Assembly: GCA_026393275.1 (NCBI GenBank)
Contig: JAPLAM010000017.1
Location: 1-64,000, forward strand
Direction of reading: 5' to 3'
Length of the DNA: 64,000 nt
DNA from: Arthrobacter sp.
GTDB taxonomy: Bacteria; Actinomycetota; Actinomycetes; Actinomycetales; Micrococcaceae
The position numbers were made by a program, and so were the translations under genes. The notes beneath the pieces are model-generated. The model was not told where the DNA came from and ran no database searches. It was given only the letters and a program-made list of their open reading frames with translations. Positions 6,899 through 15,941 of the stretch are shown in pieces (the stretch's first letter is position 1; every line of letters begins with the position of its first letter).

Positions 6899-9625
6899 AT
6901 GGCACGTGGAACGCTGCGCATCTTCTTGGGGTCCGCCCCCGGCGTCGGCAAGACCTATGCCATGCTCCGGGAAGGTCACCGGCTGCAGAGCGCCGGCGAG
7001 GACGTGGTGATCGCCTTCGCCCGGGACCGTGGCCGCCGCGACACCCGGGAATTACTGGCCGGCCTCGAAGCGATCCGGCCCCGACGGGCACCCCAGGGCC
7101 TGGTCGATGTCGAGGAACTGGACCTGGACGCAGTCCTGCGCCGGGCTCCGGCCACCGCACTCGTGGACGAATACGCCCACTCCAACGCCCCCAGCAGCCG
7201 GAACCCGCACCGCTGGCAGGACATTGACGAGTTGTTGGCGGCCGGGATCAATGTCCTGTCCACCCTGGACATCCAGCAGCTCGCCTCCCTGGCCGGCGTC
7301 GTCAGCGAAATCACCCATGGGCGCCCCGCCCAGACCGTCCCCGACGGGATCGTCAGGCGGGCCGACCAACTGCAGCTGGTGGACCTCTCCCCCGATCTCC
7401 TGCGGCAACGGCTCGCGGCCGGCAAGATCGTGCCGCTGGACCGGGTCGACGCTGCGCTGTCCAACTTCTTCCGTCCCGGAAACCTCGCCGCACTGCGGGA
7501 GCTCGCCCTCTTGTGGCTGGCCGACAGGGTGGACGAAGGCCTGGCCAGCCACCGGGAAGGGAACCGGGTCGACGCCGGCTGGCCTGCACGGGAGCGCATC
7601 GTGGTCGGCCTGGCCGGCGGCACGGAGGGCGAGGCACTGATCCGCCGCGCCACCCGTCTGCTCAACCGCGTCAGCGGCACCGACCTGCTGGCCGTCCATG
7701 TCCGGGCCGTGGAAGGGGGCGCGGCCGAGTCGCCGCAGGCCCTCGAGGCGCAGCGACGGCTTGTCCAGGACCTCGGCGGCAGCTACCACGTGGTTGCCGG
7801 GGAGGATCCGGCCGAGGCTCTGCTGGAGTTCGCCCGCAGCGTCCATGCCTCCCAGCTGGTGCTCGGTGCCGCCGGGCAGGGCGGCGCGGCGCACCTGCTG
7901 AACGGGTTGCGCGGCGGCGGCACCACCGCCAGGGTGCTCCGTGGCGCCGGCGGCATCGACGTCCACCTGGTCCCGCAGGTCCGCGCGCCAAGCGGCGGCC
8001 GCCGGAGCCGGCAGCGGGACCTGGGCCGGGTGCGGGTCGGCCTCGGCTTCGGCCTGGCCGTGGTGCTGCCGGCGCTGCTCCAGCTGCTGCTTGAAGTGAA
8101 CCCGGACAAGAACCTGGCCACCTCCATGCTGGTCCAGCTCACGGGTTCGGTCGTCGTGGCCCTGGTTGGGGGGCTCTGGCCGGCGGTCCTCGCGGCGCTG
8201 TGGAGCAGCCTGCTGGTGAACTTCTTTTCCACCCCACCGGTGGGCAACCTGGCGATCAGCGATGCCGAGAACGTCCTGGCCCTGTTGGTGTTTGTGGGAG
8301 TGTCGGCGGCCGTCGCCGTCGTCGTCGACCTCTCCGCCCGGCGGTCCAAGGAGGCCGCCCGGGCCCGGGCCGAGGCAACCACCCTGGCCGACCTGTCACG
8401 CGGGGCGGCCGGCGCCGAGGACACCGTCACCGGGTTGCTGGAGCAGGCGCTGGATGTCTTCCAGGTGCGCGGCGCCGCCTTGTTCGGCCTTGCCGGCGGG
8501 GACGCAGACGCGGCGACTGCGCAGCCGGTGGAGCGGAGCGGCGGGCCGGCGCAGTGGCGGCTGCTGGCCGGCGCCGGCGACTTTCCGTCCGCGGCGGCCG
8601 CCGAGGGCGAGGACGGCGCGGCCGGCGGTGACGCGGCCACGGCCCAAGGCCCGCACAGCGACAACGTCGAACAAATCAATGAGACCACCCGGCTGGTGCT
8701 GTCCGGCCGCGTGCTGCCGGCCAGCGACCGGCGCCTGTTGGGCGTCTTCGGCGTGCACCTGTTGGCCCAGCTGGAGAATCAGCAACTGCTGGCCAGCCGA
8801 AACCAGGTCCGCCGTTTGGCCGAGATCAACACCATGCGCACCTCGCTGCTGCGCGCCGTCTCCCATGACCTCCGCACCCCGCTGGCCGGCATCAAGCTCG
8901 CAGTCGGGGGGCTGCGCCAGGCCGACGTCAGCTACTCCCGGGAAGAGGAAGAGGCGCTGTTGGAGACCATCGAAGAGTGTTCCGACCGGCTGGATGCCCT
9001 GGTGGCCAACCTGCTGGACATGTCCCGGATTACCTCCGATGCCGTCCAGCCCTTGCTCAGGCCCGTGCGCTGGTACGAGGTGGTCGCCGGCGGCCTGCAC
9101 GGGATCGCGCCGGAGCGTATCCGGGTCGAACTCCCGGCGAACATGCCCGAGGTCGAGGCGGACCCCGGCATCCTTGAGCGCGTGATCGCGAATATTGTTG
9201 AAAATGCGGTCAAGTACGCCCCGGAGTCGGACATTGTGCTGGCCGGCAGCGCCGGCGGCCTCAGCCCCGCCACCGTGGGCGGCCGGCCCGCCGGGGAGAT
9301 GCGGATTATCGACCATGGCGCGGGCGTCCCGGCGGACAAGGTGGTGGAGATGTTCCGTCCGTTCCAGCGCCTCGACGACGCGAGCCGGGCCGGCGGCGTC
9401 GGCCTGGGCCTGGCCGTGGCCAAGGGGTTCACCGAGGCGATGGGCGGCCGGCTCAGCGCGGAGGCCACGCCCGGTGGCGGCCTGACCATGGTGGTCAGCC
9501 TGCCCTTGTCCGAGGGTGCGCCGTTCCAGGCGGACCCCGAGCAGGCGCCGCTGGAACCCCAGTCCGCCCTGCTCAGCCGGCACCACGCACCGCCGATCCT
9601 CTCTTCACCCACGGACGTGCCATGA
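6899..9625 (+). CDS. kdpD: KdpD-like sensor histidine kinase
   Basis: A 908-residue membrane sensor kinase. The N-terminal KdpD domain has a Walker A motif GSAPGVGKT (residues 11-19). A universal-stress-type nucleotide-binding domain lies at about 250-370, and four closely spaced transmembrane segments (DUF4118 type) at about 380-480. A GAF-like linker precedes the HisKA box SHDLRTPLAG with phosphorylated His656, and the C-terminal HATPase domain carries the N box NIVENAVKYA. The ATG at 6899 has GGAAGA upstream; an in-frame ATG at 6869 is an alternative. KdpD senses potassium limitation or osmotic change and phosphorylates KdpE, whose gene overlaps this one by 4 nt. No kdpFABC genes lie nearby. 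Confidence 0.9.
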   Translation: MARGTLRIFLGSAPGVGKTYAMLREGHRLQSAGEDVVIAFARDRGRRDTRELLAGLEAIRPRRAPQGLVDVEELDLDAVLRRAPATALVDEYAHSNAPSSRNPHRWQDIDELLAAGINVLSTLDIQQLASLAGVVSEITHGRPAQTVPDGIVRRADQLQLVDLSPDLLRQRLAAGKIVPLDRVDAALSNFFRPGNLAALRELALLWLADRVDEGLASHREGNRVDAGWPARERIVVGLAGGTEGEALIRRATRLLNRVSGTDLLAVHVRAVEGGAAESPQALEAQRRLVQDLGGSYHVVAGEDPAEALLEFARSVHASQLVLGAAGQGGAAHLLNGLRGGGTTARVLRGAGGIDVHLVPQVRAPSGGRRSRQRDLGRVRVGLGFGLAVVLPALLQLLLEVNPDKNLATSMLVQLTGSVVVALVGGLWPAVLAALWSSLLVNFFSTPPVGNLAISDAENVLALLVFVGVSAAVAVVVDLSARRSKEAARARAEATTLADLSRGAAGAEDTVTGLLEQALDVFQVRGAALFGLAGGDADAATAQPVERSGGPAQWRLLAGAGDFPSAAAAEGEDGAAGGDAATAQGPHSDNVEQINETTRLVLSGRVLPASDRRLLGVFGVHLLAQLENQQLLASRNQVRRLAEINTMRTSLLRAVSHDLRTPLAGIKLAVGGLRQADVSYSREEEEALLETIEECSDRLDALVANLLDMSRITSDAVQPLLRPVRWYEVVAGGLHGIAPERIRVELPANMPEVEADPGILERVIANIVENAVKYAPESDIVLAGSAGGLSPATVGGRPAGEMRIIDHGAGVPADKVVEMFRPFQRLDDASRAGGVGLGLAVAKGFTEAMGGRLSAEATPGGGLTMVVSLPLSEGAPFQADPEQAPLEPQSALLSRHHAPPILSSPTDVP

Positions 9626-10296
9626 CCGGGGTGCTGGTGGTGGACGACGACCCTTACCTGTTGCGGGCTCTTCGCATCACGCTGCGGGCGCACGGTTACG
9701 ATGTCACCGTCGCCGAGGACGGGCGGGCCGCGCTCGCGGCGGCCGCCCGGACCACTCCGGCGCTGGTCATCCTGGATCTTGGCCTCCCCGACATGGACGG
9801 CGTTGAGGTCCTGGCGCAACTCCGCGGCTGGAGCCAGGTTCCCGTGCTGGTGCTGTCGGCGCGTCATGGCTCCGCGGACAAGGTCCAGGCGCTGGATGCC
9901 GGCGCCGACGACTACATCACGAAGCCGTTCGGGCTGGACGAACTGCTGGCCCGGTTGCGGGCACTCCGGCGCCGCAGCGTCGACGACGCCGAGCCGCCCC
10001 TCGTTGCCACCGATGCGTTCACCGTGGACCTCGGCAAGCGCCGCGTCACCCGCGACGGCGAGGACGTCCGACTCACTCCGACCGAATGGAAGATGCTGGA
10101 GGTCCTGGTCCGCAACCGCGAGAAGCTCGTCACCCAGCAGCAGTTGCTGTCCGAGGTGTGGGGCCCGGCCTACGCGAAGGAAACCAACTACCTCCGCGTG
10201 TACATGGCCCAGCTCCGCCGCAAGCTGGAACCGGATGCCGCGGCTCCCCGGCACCTGCTCACCGAGGCCGGGATCGGCTACCGTTTCCTGACCTGA
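9622..10296 (+). CDS. kdpE: KdpE-like response regulator, OmpR family
   Basis: A 224-residue response regulator. The receiver domain (about 1-115) has the acidic cluster VVDDDP, the phospho-accepting Asp52 in ILDLGLPDMDG, and the conserved Lys in ITKPF. The C-terminal winged helix (about 130-224) has the OmpR/PhoB end GIGYRF. It overlaps the kinase gene by the ATGA quartet, so the pair is translationally coupled and surely cognate. Known KdpE proteins activate the Kdp K+-ATPase operon. With no Kdp pump visible, the targets may be elsewhere or the system may have another regulon. Confidence 0.92.
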   Translation: MTGVLVVDDDPYLLRALRITLRAHGYDVTVAEDGRAALAAAARTTPALVILDLGLPDMDGVEVLAQLRGWSQVPVLVLSARHGSADKVQALDAGADDYITKPFGLDELLARLRALRRRSVDDAEPPLVATDAFTVDLGKRRVTRDGEDVRLTPTEWKMLEVLVRNREKLVTQQQLLSEVWGPAYAKETNYLRVYMAQLRRKLEPDAAAPRHLLTEAGIGYRFLT

Positions 10297-10327
10297 ACGG
10301 ACAGGGAGGTTCGGTAGGATTCCGGGC

Positions 10328-10945
10328 ATGCATGACAAGGAAATTCTGCACCGGTACCTGCGCCTGCGCCGGGCTGAACTGCTGGCCAAGCTGGACGGCC
10401 TGGACGAGTACGACGTCCGCCGACCGCTGACCCCCACCGGAACCAACCTCCTGGGCCTGGTCAAGCACGTGGCCAGCGTGGAGATCGGCTACTTCGGCGA
10501 AGTCTTTGACCGGCCCCACGGCCAGCCACTGCCCTGGCTCGATGACGGTGCCGAACCGGACGCGGACCTGTGGGTAACCCCGGACGAGAGCCGGGAGCAG
10601 ATCGTGGCGCTGCACCGCGCCGCGGCAGCCCACAGCGACGCCACCATCGACGCCCTTCCACTTGACGCCGACGGCGTGGTCCCCTGGTGGCCTGCGGAGC
10701 GCCGGCATGTCACCCTGCAGCAGATCCTCGTTCACATGTGCGTCGAAACTGCACAGCATCTTGGCCATGCCGACATCCTGCGCGAACTCATCGACGGGAC
10801 GGCAGGGAAGGCGCCCGGCGACCCCAACCTGACGTCGCGCAGTGCCGAGGCATGGGCCGGGCACCGCGCACGGATCGAGGCGGCGGCCCGGGCAGCCGCC
10901 CCGGTTTTCCCTCCGACTGCGCCGCAACAGAAATCGGGCGAATGA
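10328..10945 (+). CDS. DinB family protein (DUF664 type)
   Basis: A 205-residue protein with the four-helix-bundle pattern of DinB/YfiT-type proteins. Histidines suited for metal binding occur in VKHVASVE (about residue 42) and in the QQILVHMCVETAQHLGHAD region (about 135-150), which matches the three-His arrangement of the family. Members include thiol-dependent S-transferases, but most are uncharacterised. Its stop codon overlaps the ATG of the diguanylate cyclase gene (ATGA at 10942), so the two are translationally coupled although no functional link is known. Confidence 0.8.
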   Translation: MHDKEILHRYLRLRRAELLAKLDGLDEYDVRRPLTPTGTNLLGLVKHVASVEIGYFGEVFDRPHGQPLPWLDDGAEPDADLWVTPDESREQIVALHRAAAAHSDATIDALPLDADGVVPWWPAERRHVTLQQILVHMCVETAQHLGHADILRELIDGTAGKAPGDPNLTSRSAEAWAGHRARIEAAARAAAPVFPPTAPQQKSGE

Positions 10946-12705
10946 GCATCCACGGTGCTCTCGACCAGGAGAACGCACCGCCTACGCGCCTGCCCGAAGT
11001 GCCCGCCCAGATGCGGGCCGTGCTGAACGGCATCCCCGCGATGGTGGGTTACTGGGACACCGAGCTGCGCAACCGGCTGGCCAACGAGGCGTACCGCGAG
11101 TGGTTTGGGGTCTCCCCCGAGGAACTGCACGGCATCCACATCCGTGACCTGCTCAGCGACGCCGTGTACGAGGCGAACCATACCCACATCTCCAAGGTGC
11201 TCGACGGCGAACCGCAGTTCTTCAAGCGCACGCTCACCGACGCCGCCGGGGCCACCCGGTTCACCGAGGTCTCCTACATGCCGGACCTGCCCAACGGCCG
11301 GGACGGCGGCGTTCATGGTTTCTTTGTGATGGTCACGGACATAACGGAGCGGGTGCTGGCCGAACGCCGGCAGCAGCGCGACACAGACCGCTACCGGGCG
11401 CTGGCACGCAGCGTCCCCGGCGTCTTCGTCCTTCTTTTCGATTCGGACCTCCGCTACCTGATTGCCGAGGGCCAGGAGCTGGAGTCCTTCGGTTACCGCT
11501 CCGCCGAGCTGGAAGGCAAGACCATCCACGAGGTGCTCGACGGCACCCTGGCGAACGAGCTGGAGCCCCGCTACCGTGCCGCGTTGTCCGGCCAGGAAGT
11601 CACCTGGCGCCGCAAAATCGGGCCCCGGACCTACCGGCTCAAGGCTGGCCCGGTCTACTCCGACGACGACGCCACTGCCGGCATGGTGGTGGCCGTGGAC
11701 GTCACGGACCGGCTCCAGCAGGAACAGACGTGGTCCGCGCTGCACGAGATCGCCACCGCCGTAGCCCGCAACGCCGCCCTCGATGACATCGCGGAGCAGG
11801 TCGCGTTCATTGTGCGGGACCTCTTCGGCGTAGATTCCGCCGCGGTCGTCCGCTTCACCGGAGCGCTGTCCGCGGAAATCGTGGCGATGGCGCCGGCCAT
11901 GCCGCGGACACTGAGCCGCAACCATGTTTTTGCACCTACGGACATCTCGGCCTCCGTCCGCGTCGCGGTGACCGGCAAGCCCGCCCTGGTGGTCTACGGC
12001 CCCGAAGGCGGTCCCGTCGCCGAGCAGATGCGGGCGGGGGGCTTCCAGTCCGCGGCCGGCGCCCCGATCAGGGTCCACGGCAGCCTGTGGGGTGTGGTGA
12101 CCCTGTCCTCGAAGTCCGGCACGGGGGTCACCGAGGCCATGCTGGAGCGGCTGGCCCAGTTCGCGGAGCTCGTGGAGATCGCCATCGGCAACACCGAGGC
12201 GCGCGCCAGCCTGGAGCTGCAGGCCACCACCGACGTACTCAGCGGCTTGCCCAACCGGCGCGCGCTAGAGCAGCATCTCTCGCACGAGATCGAGCTGGCG
12301 GCGTCCCGCGGCACCAGCCTCAGCGCCGTCGTCCTCGACATCGATCACTTCAAGAAGGTCAATGACACCTTCGGCCACCTGATGGGCGACGTGGTGCTCG
12401 CCGCCGTCGCGGACCGGCTCCGCGGCGTCGCCCGCCAGGACGAGATTGTGGCCCGCTTCGGCGGGGAGGAGTTCGTCTGGCTGATGCCGGGGACGGATGG
12501 CCCGGAGGCACTGGTCGCCGCCGAACGTGCCCGCGTCGCCATCGCGGCGGAACCCTTCGGCGAGGTCGGCTCCATCACCGTCTCCGCCGGCGTCTGCGAG
12601 CTCCGCGACGCCGGCAGCCACAGCCTCCTGGCCTGCGCGGACCGGGCGCTGTACGCGGCCAAGCATGCCGGCCGCAACCGCAGCGAGCGCTACGGCGCCG
12701 CATGA
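10942..12705 (+). CDS. diguanylate cyclase with PAS, PAS and GAF sensor domains
   Basis: A 587-residue soluble signalling protein. Two PAS domains (about 20-140 and 145-265, the first containing NEAYREWFGVSPEELHG) are followed by a GAF domain (about 270-415) and a C-terminal GGDEF domain (about 420-587). The active site reads RFGGEEF, a functional variant of GGDEF, so synthesis of cyclic di-GMP from two GTP is expected. At the inhibitory-site position the usual R-x-x-D reads R-Q-D-E, so product feedback may be weak. No transmembrane segment is visible. The ATG overlaps the upstream DinB stop; the longer open frame upstream is a shadow. Confidence 0.9.
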   Translation: MSIHGALDQENAPPTRLPEVPAQMRAVLNGIPAMVGYWDTELRNRLANEAYREWFGVSPEELHGIHIRDLLSDAVYEANHTHISKVLDGEPQFFKRTLTDAAGATRFTEVSYMPDLPNGRDGGVHGFFVMVTDITERVLAERRQQRDTDRYRALARSVPGVFVLLFDSDLRYLIAEGQELESFGYRSAELEGKTIHEVLDGTLANELEPRYRAALSGQEVTWRRKIGPRTYRLKAGPVYSDDDATAGMVVAVDVTDRLQQEQTWSALHEIATAVARNAALDDIAEQVAFIVRDLFGVDSAAVVRFTGALSAEIVAMAPAMPRTLSRNHVFAPTDISASVRVAVTGKPALVVYGPEGGPVAEQMRAGGFQSAAGAPIRVHGSLWGVVTLSSKSGTGVTEAMLERLAQFAELVEIAIGNTEARASLELQATTDVLSGLPNRRALEQHLSHEIELAASRGTSLSAVVLDIDHFKKVNDTFGHLMGDVVLAAVADRLRGVARQDEIVARFGGEEFVWLMPGTDGPEALVAAERARVAIAAEPFGEVGSITVSAGVCELRDAGSHSLLACADRALYAAKHAGRNRSERYGAA

Positions 12706-12798
12706 AATCCGCCGGCCGAAATCAACCGCCTGAAATCAACCTGCTGAAATCCGCCGGCTGACGCGGCCTGCCGACGCGGCCTGCCGACGCGGCCTAGA
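12704..12798. repeat. two adjacent short tandem repeats between convergent genes
   Basis: Four 14-bp units beginning GAAATC (12704, 12718, 12732, 12746) run directly into three 13-bp units GACGCGGCCTGCC (12760, 12773, 12786). The array starts inside the diguanylate cyclase stop codon and overlaps the last codons of the convergent acyl-CoA dehydrogenase gene. Short arrays like this arise by replication slippage and may act as a crude bidirectional transcription barrier, but that is a guess. Confidence 0.7.
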
Positions 12799-14044
12799 CG
12801 AAGGCGGACTTCCCGGTCACGGCGCGGGCCACGATCAGCGAGTTGATCTCATAGCTGCCCTCGTAGGTGTACAGAATTTCGGCGTCGCCGAAGAGCTTGC
12901 CCATTTCGTAGTCGGTGCTGATCCCGTTGCCACCCAACAGCGAGCGCCCCATCGCGACCGAGGCGCGGGCCAGCCGGGTGGTGGTGGACTTCGCCATGGC
13001 CGCCTGCACCATTTCCAGCTTGCCCTCCTGCTGGATCCGCGCCAGCTGGGCCATCAGCGCCAGCGAGGCGCTGGCGTTGCCCAGGATTTCGGCGAGCTGC
13101 TGCTGGACCAGCTGGAAGCGGGCCAGCTCCTTGCCGAACTGCCGGCGTTCCAGCGCGTAGGCCCGGGCGACGTCGAACGCGGCCAGCTGGATCCCGGCGC
13201 CCTGCCAGCCCACCCAGGCCCGCGAGTCGCGCAACAGTTCGTTGGCCCGCGAAAAGTCCGTGGCGCCCGGCAGCAGGTTGGCTTCAGGGATCCGGACCTC
13301 GTCCAGGACAATGTCCGCGTTCTGCATGATCCGCAGCCCGATCTTGTTCTCGATTTTGGTGGCGGTGTAGCCGGGCCGGTCCGTCTCCACAATGAAACCC
13401 TTGATCTGTTGGTCCGCGACGTCGCGGGCCCAGACCAGCGCAAAGTCGGCAATGGTGCCGGCGCCGATCCAGCGCTTTGCCCCGGTGATCACCCACTCGC
13501 CGTTATCCAGCCGCGCCGTGGTGGACAGTCCCCCTGCGATGTCCGAGCCGTGGTCCGGCTCGGTCAGGGCGAAGGCGCCGAGCTGGGTGAAAGCGCAGAG
13601 CCCCGGGAGCCAGCGGGCCTTCTGCTCCTCCGAGCCGAGCTCGTCGATCATGCCGACGATCAGCTCGTTGTGGATCCCCACCAGGGCCGAAAGCGAAACG
13701 TCGGCGCGGGCCACCTCGACGTACATGAGCCCCTTGAAGAGCTTGGAGGTGCCGTCCGTCTGCAGCCCTCCGAGGCCGTGTTTGCCCAGTTCCGAGAGCA
13801 GGCCGAAGGGGAATTCCTCGCGGTTCCAGTAATCGATCGACGCGGCCCGGATCCGGGTCTGCAGGAACTCGCGGATCTCCTGGTAGCGGACCTGCTCGTC
13901 CGCGGGCAGCAGGTCCACGATGTACATCAGGTCCGCGTCCGGGAACGGCGGAGCCGCCGGCCCCGGTGCCGGGCTTGGCGCGGCGCCGCGGCCTGCCGTT
14001 GCCTGGCCGGTGGTCAGTCCGCCGTCGTTTCCTTGTGTCTGCAC
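12794..14044 (-). CDS. acyl-CoA dehydrogenase
   Basis: A 416-residue FAD-dependent dehydrogenase of the acyl-CoA dehydrogenase fold. The N-terminal helical domain has LGGLQTDGTS, the middle beta domain has the substrate/FAD signature GAFALTEPDHGSD and WVITGAKRWIG, and the C-terminal helices hold LLGGNGISTDYEMGK and the catalytic-base region TYEGSYEIN. The TYEG form with its Glu is closest to glutaryl-CoA and short-branched-chain types, so an amino-acid-derived substrate is plausible. The first 35 residues are a low-complexity extension. It is divergent from the acyl-CoA synthetase gene, with a palindromic operator between the two. Confidence 0.88.
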   Translation of the reverse strand: MQTQGNDGGLTTGQATAGRGAAPSPAPGPAAPPFPDADLMYIVDLLPADEQVRYQEIREFLQTRIRAASIDYWNREEFPFGLLSELGKHGLGGLQTDGTSKLFKGLMYVEVARADVSLSALVGIHNELIVGMIDELGSEEQKARWLPGLCAFTQLGAFALTEPDHGSDIAGGLSTTARLDNGEWVITGAKRWIGAGTIADFALVWARDVADQQIKGFIVETDRPGYTATKIENKIGLRIMQNADIVLDEVRIPEANLLPGATDFSRANELLRDSRAWVGWQGAGIQLAAFDVARAYALERRQFGKELARFQLVQQQLAEILGNASASLALMAQLARIQQEGKLEMVQAAMAKSTTTRLARASVAMGRSLLGGNGISTDYEMGKLFGDAEILYTYEGSYEINSLIVARAVTGKSAFV

Positions 14045-14114
14045 GGGTACGCATCCCTTCGTAATGTGCCGCCCTTGGGCAGCAACATCGGCTCTTCCAA
14101 ACCCTTGGATGTCC

Positions 14115-14142
14115 TAGTATATTGCACAGTGATGTGGATCAC
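14115..14142 (+). promoter_or_regulatory. -10 element and palindromic operator in the acyl-CoA dehydrogenase / synthetase intergenic region
   Basis: TAGTAT at 14115-14120 is a reasonable -10 box for the synthetase gene. Nine bases later is GTGATGTGGATCAC (14129-14142), a perfect 5-bp-arm inverted repeat that also fits the Crp/GlxR pattern TGTGA-N6-TCACA in its core. A closely similar string lies at the same place relative to an AGTATATT box in front of the valine operon (25831-25864). A site just downstream of the -10 would suit a repressor. Confidence 0.55.
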
Positions 14143-14199
14143 TAGGCCAGTGGCGGCCGCCCCGGACGCCTGGCTGCGACCGGCTGCGAAAGGTGCACC

Positions 14200-15939
14200 A
14201 TGACCGTCACTGAGGAATTCCGCGCCGCGCGGGACCGTCTGCTGGCTCTCCGCGAGGACTACGCCGCCGCCCGCCAGGAATTCGAGTGGCCGCGCTTCGA
14301 GGAGTTCAACTTCGCCCTGGACTGGTTCGACCAGATCGCGGCTGATCCTGCCAAGGCCGACCGGCCAGCCTTGGTGATCGTGGAGCAGGACGGCACCGCC
14401 ACACGGCGGAGCTTCGCGGACCTTTCGGCACGCTCCGCCCAGGTGGCCAACTGGCTCCGCAGCAAGGGCGTACGGCGCGGCGACCGGATGATCATCATGC
14501 TCGGCAACCAGGTGGAGCTGTGGGAACTGATGCTGGCCGGCATCAAGCTCGGGATAGTGATGATCCCCACCACCACCCTGATGGGTCCGGCGGATCTGCA
14601 GGACCGGGTGGAACGCGGCGGGGCGAACTGGGCCGCGGTCGGCAGTGACAACATTGCCAAGTTCGCCGGCGTTCCGGGCAGCTACACCCTGATCGAAATC
14701 GCCGACGCCGGAGGCCGCAGCGGGGGTGCAGACCCGGCCGCGTTGCAGTACACCGAGGCGGCGGACGCCCCGCACGACTTCACCCCGGACGCGCCCACCC
14801 TGGCCGACGAGACCCTGCTGCTGTACTTCACCTCCGGCACCACGTCCAAGGCCAAGCTCGTGGAACACACGCACACTTCTTACCCGGTGGGCCACCTGTC
14901 CACGATGTTCTGGATCGGAATGGAACCCGGCGACGTCCACCTGAACGTGGCCTCCCCCGGCTGGGCCAAACATGCCTGGTCCAACGTGTTCACCCCCTGG
15001 ATCGCCGAGGCCTGCGTGTTCATCTACAACTACGAACGCTTCGACGCCAAGGCCCTCATGGAGCAGATGGACCGCGAACGGGTCACGAGTTTCTGCGCTC
15101 CGCCGACGGTCTGGCGGATGCTGATCCAGGCCGACCTGACGCAGCTGTTGAACCCGCCCACCAAGGTGGTCTCCGCCGGCGAGCCGCTCAACGCCGAGGT
15201 GATCGACCAGGTCAACCGCGCCTGGGGCCAGACCATCCGGGACGGCTTCGGCCAGACCGAGTCGACCGTGCAGATCGCCAACACCCCGGGCCAGCCGATC
15301 AAGATCGGCGCCATGGGCAAGCCGCTGCCGGGCTACGACGTCGTCCTCGTGGACCCTGCCACCGGAGCGGAGGCCGACGACGGCGAGCTGTGCCTGCGTC
15401 TGGACCCGCGCCCCGTCGGGCTGATGAAGGCCTACTACGGGGACCCGGAGAAGACCGCGGAGGCCTTCCGCGACGGGTATTACCACACCGGAGACATGGC
15501 GAGCCGGGACGAACGCGGCATCATCACCTACGTGGGCCGCGGCGACGACGTCTTCAAGTCCTCCGATTACCGGCTCTCCCCGTTCGAGCTGGAAAGCGTG
15601 CTGATCGAGCATCCGGCGGTGGCCGAGGCCGCCGTCGTCCCCTCCCCGGACCCGCTCAAGTTGTCCGTGCCTAAGGCCTTCGTGGTCCTGGCCGCCGGCC
15701 ACGAGCCCGGCCCGGAGCTGGCCGAGGACATCCTGCGCTACTGCCGCGAGCATCTGGCCCCGTTCAAACGGATCCGCCGGCTCGAGTTCGCCGAGCTGCC
15801 CAAGACCATTTCCGGCAAGATCCGGCGGGTGGAACTGCGGCACAACGAGGAGCTGCGCCACGGGGCCGGTGGCGTCCCGGAGGGGCTGGGCATCGAGTAC
15901 TCGGAAGCCGACTTCCCCGGGCTGAAAGGCCAGGGGTAG
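14200..15939 (+). CDS. acyl-CoA synthetase, AMP-forming
   Basis: A 579-residue member of the acyl-adenylate-forming family. The phosphate-binding P-loop motif YFTSGTTSKAKLVEH is at about residue 208, the adenine-contact region has DGFGQTES at about 347, the YHTGD motif is at about 428, and the C-terminal catalytic lysine lies in SGKIRRVEL near 546. It should activate a carboxylic acid with ATP and CoA. Overall spelling resembles medium-chain or aromatic acyl-CoA synthetases. The MarR gene begins 3 bp after its stop, so it is probably cotranscribed with its own regulator. The divergent acyl-CoA dehydrogenase probably acts on the product. Confidence 0.9.
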   Translation: MTVTEEFRAARDRLLALREDYAAARQEFEWPRFEEFNFALDWFDQIAADPAKADRPALVIVEQDGTATRRSFADLSARSAQVANWLRSKGVRRGDRMIIMLGNQVELWELMLAGIKLGIVMIPTTTLMGPADLQDRVERGGANWAAVGSDNIAKFAGVPGSYTLIEIADAGGRSGGADPAALQYTEAADAPHDFTPDAPTLADETLLLYFTSGTTSKAKLVEHTHTSYPVGHLSTMFWIGMEPGDVHLNVASPGWAKHAWSNVFTPWIAEACVFIYNYERFDAKALMEQMDRERVTSFCAPPTVWRMLIQADLTQLLNPPTKVVSAGEPLNAEVIDQVNRAWGQTIRDGFGQTESTVQIANTPGQPIKIGAMGKPLPGYDVVLVDPATGAEADDGELCLRLDPRPVGLMKAYYGDPEKTAEAFRDGYYHTGDMASRDERGIITYVGRGDDVFKSSDYRLSPFELESVLIEHPAVAEAAVVPSPDPLKLSVPKAFVVLAAGHEPGPELAEDILRYCREHLAPFKRIRRLEFAELPKTISGKIRRVELRHNEELRHGAGGVPEGLGIEYSEADFPGLKGQG

Positions 15940-15941
15940 GC

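Noticed and set aside
14014..15861. 615-codon open frame on - opposite the acyl-CoA synthetase
   Set aside because: Composition is rich in Ala, Gly, His and Arg as expected of a shadow of a high-GC gene, and all family motifs are on the + strand.
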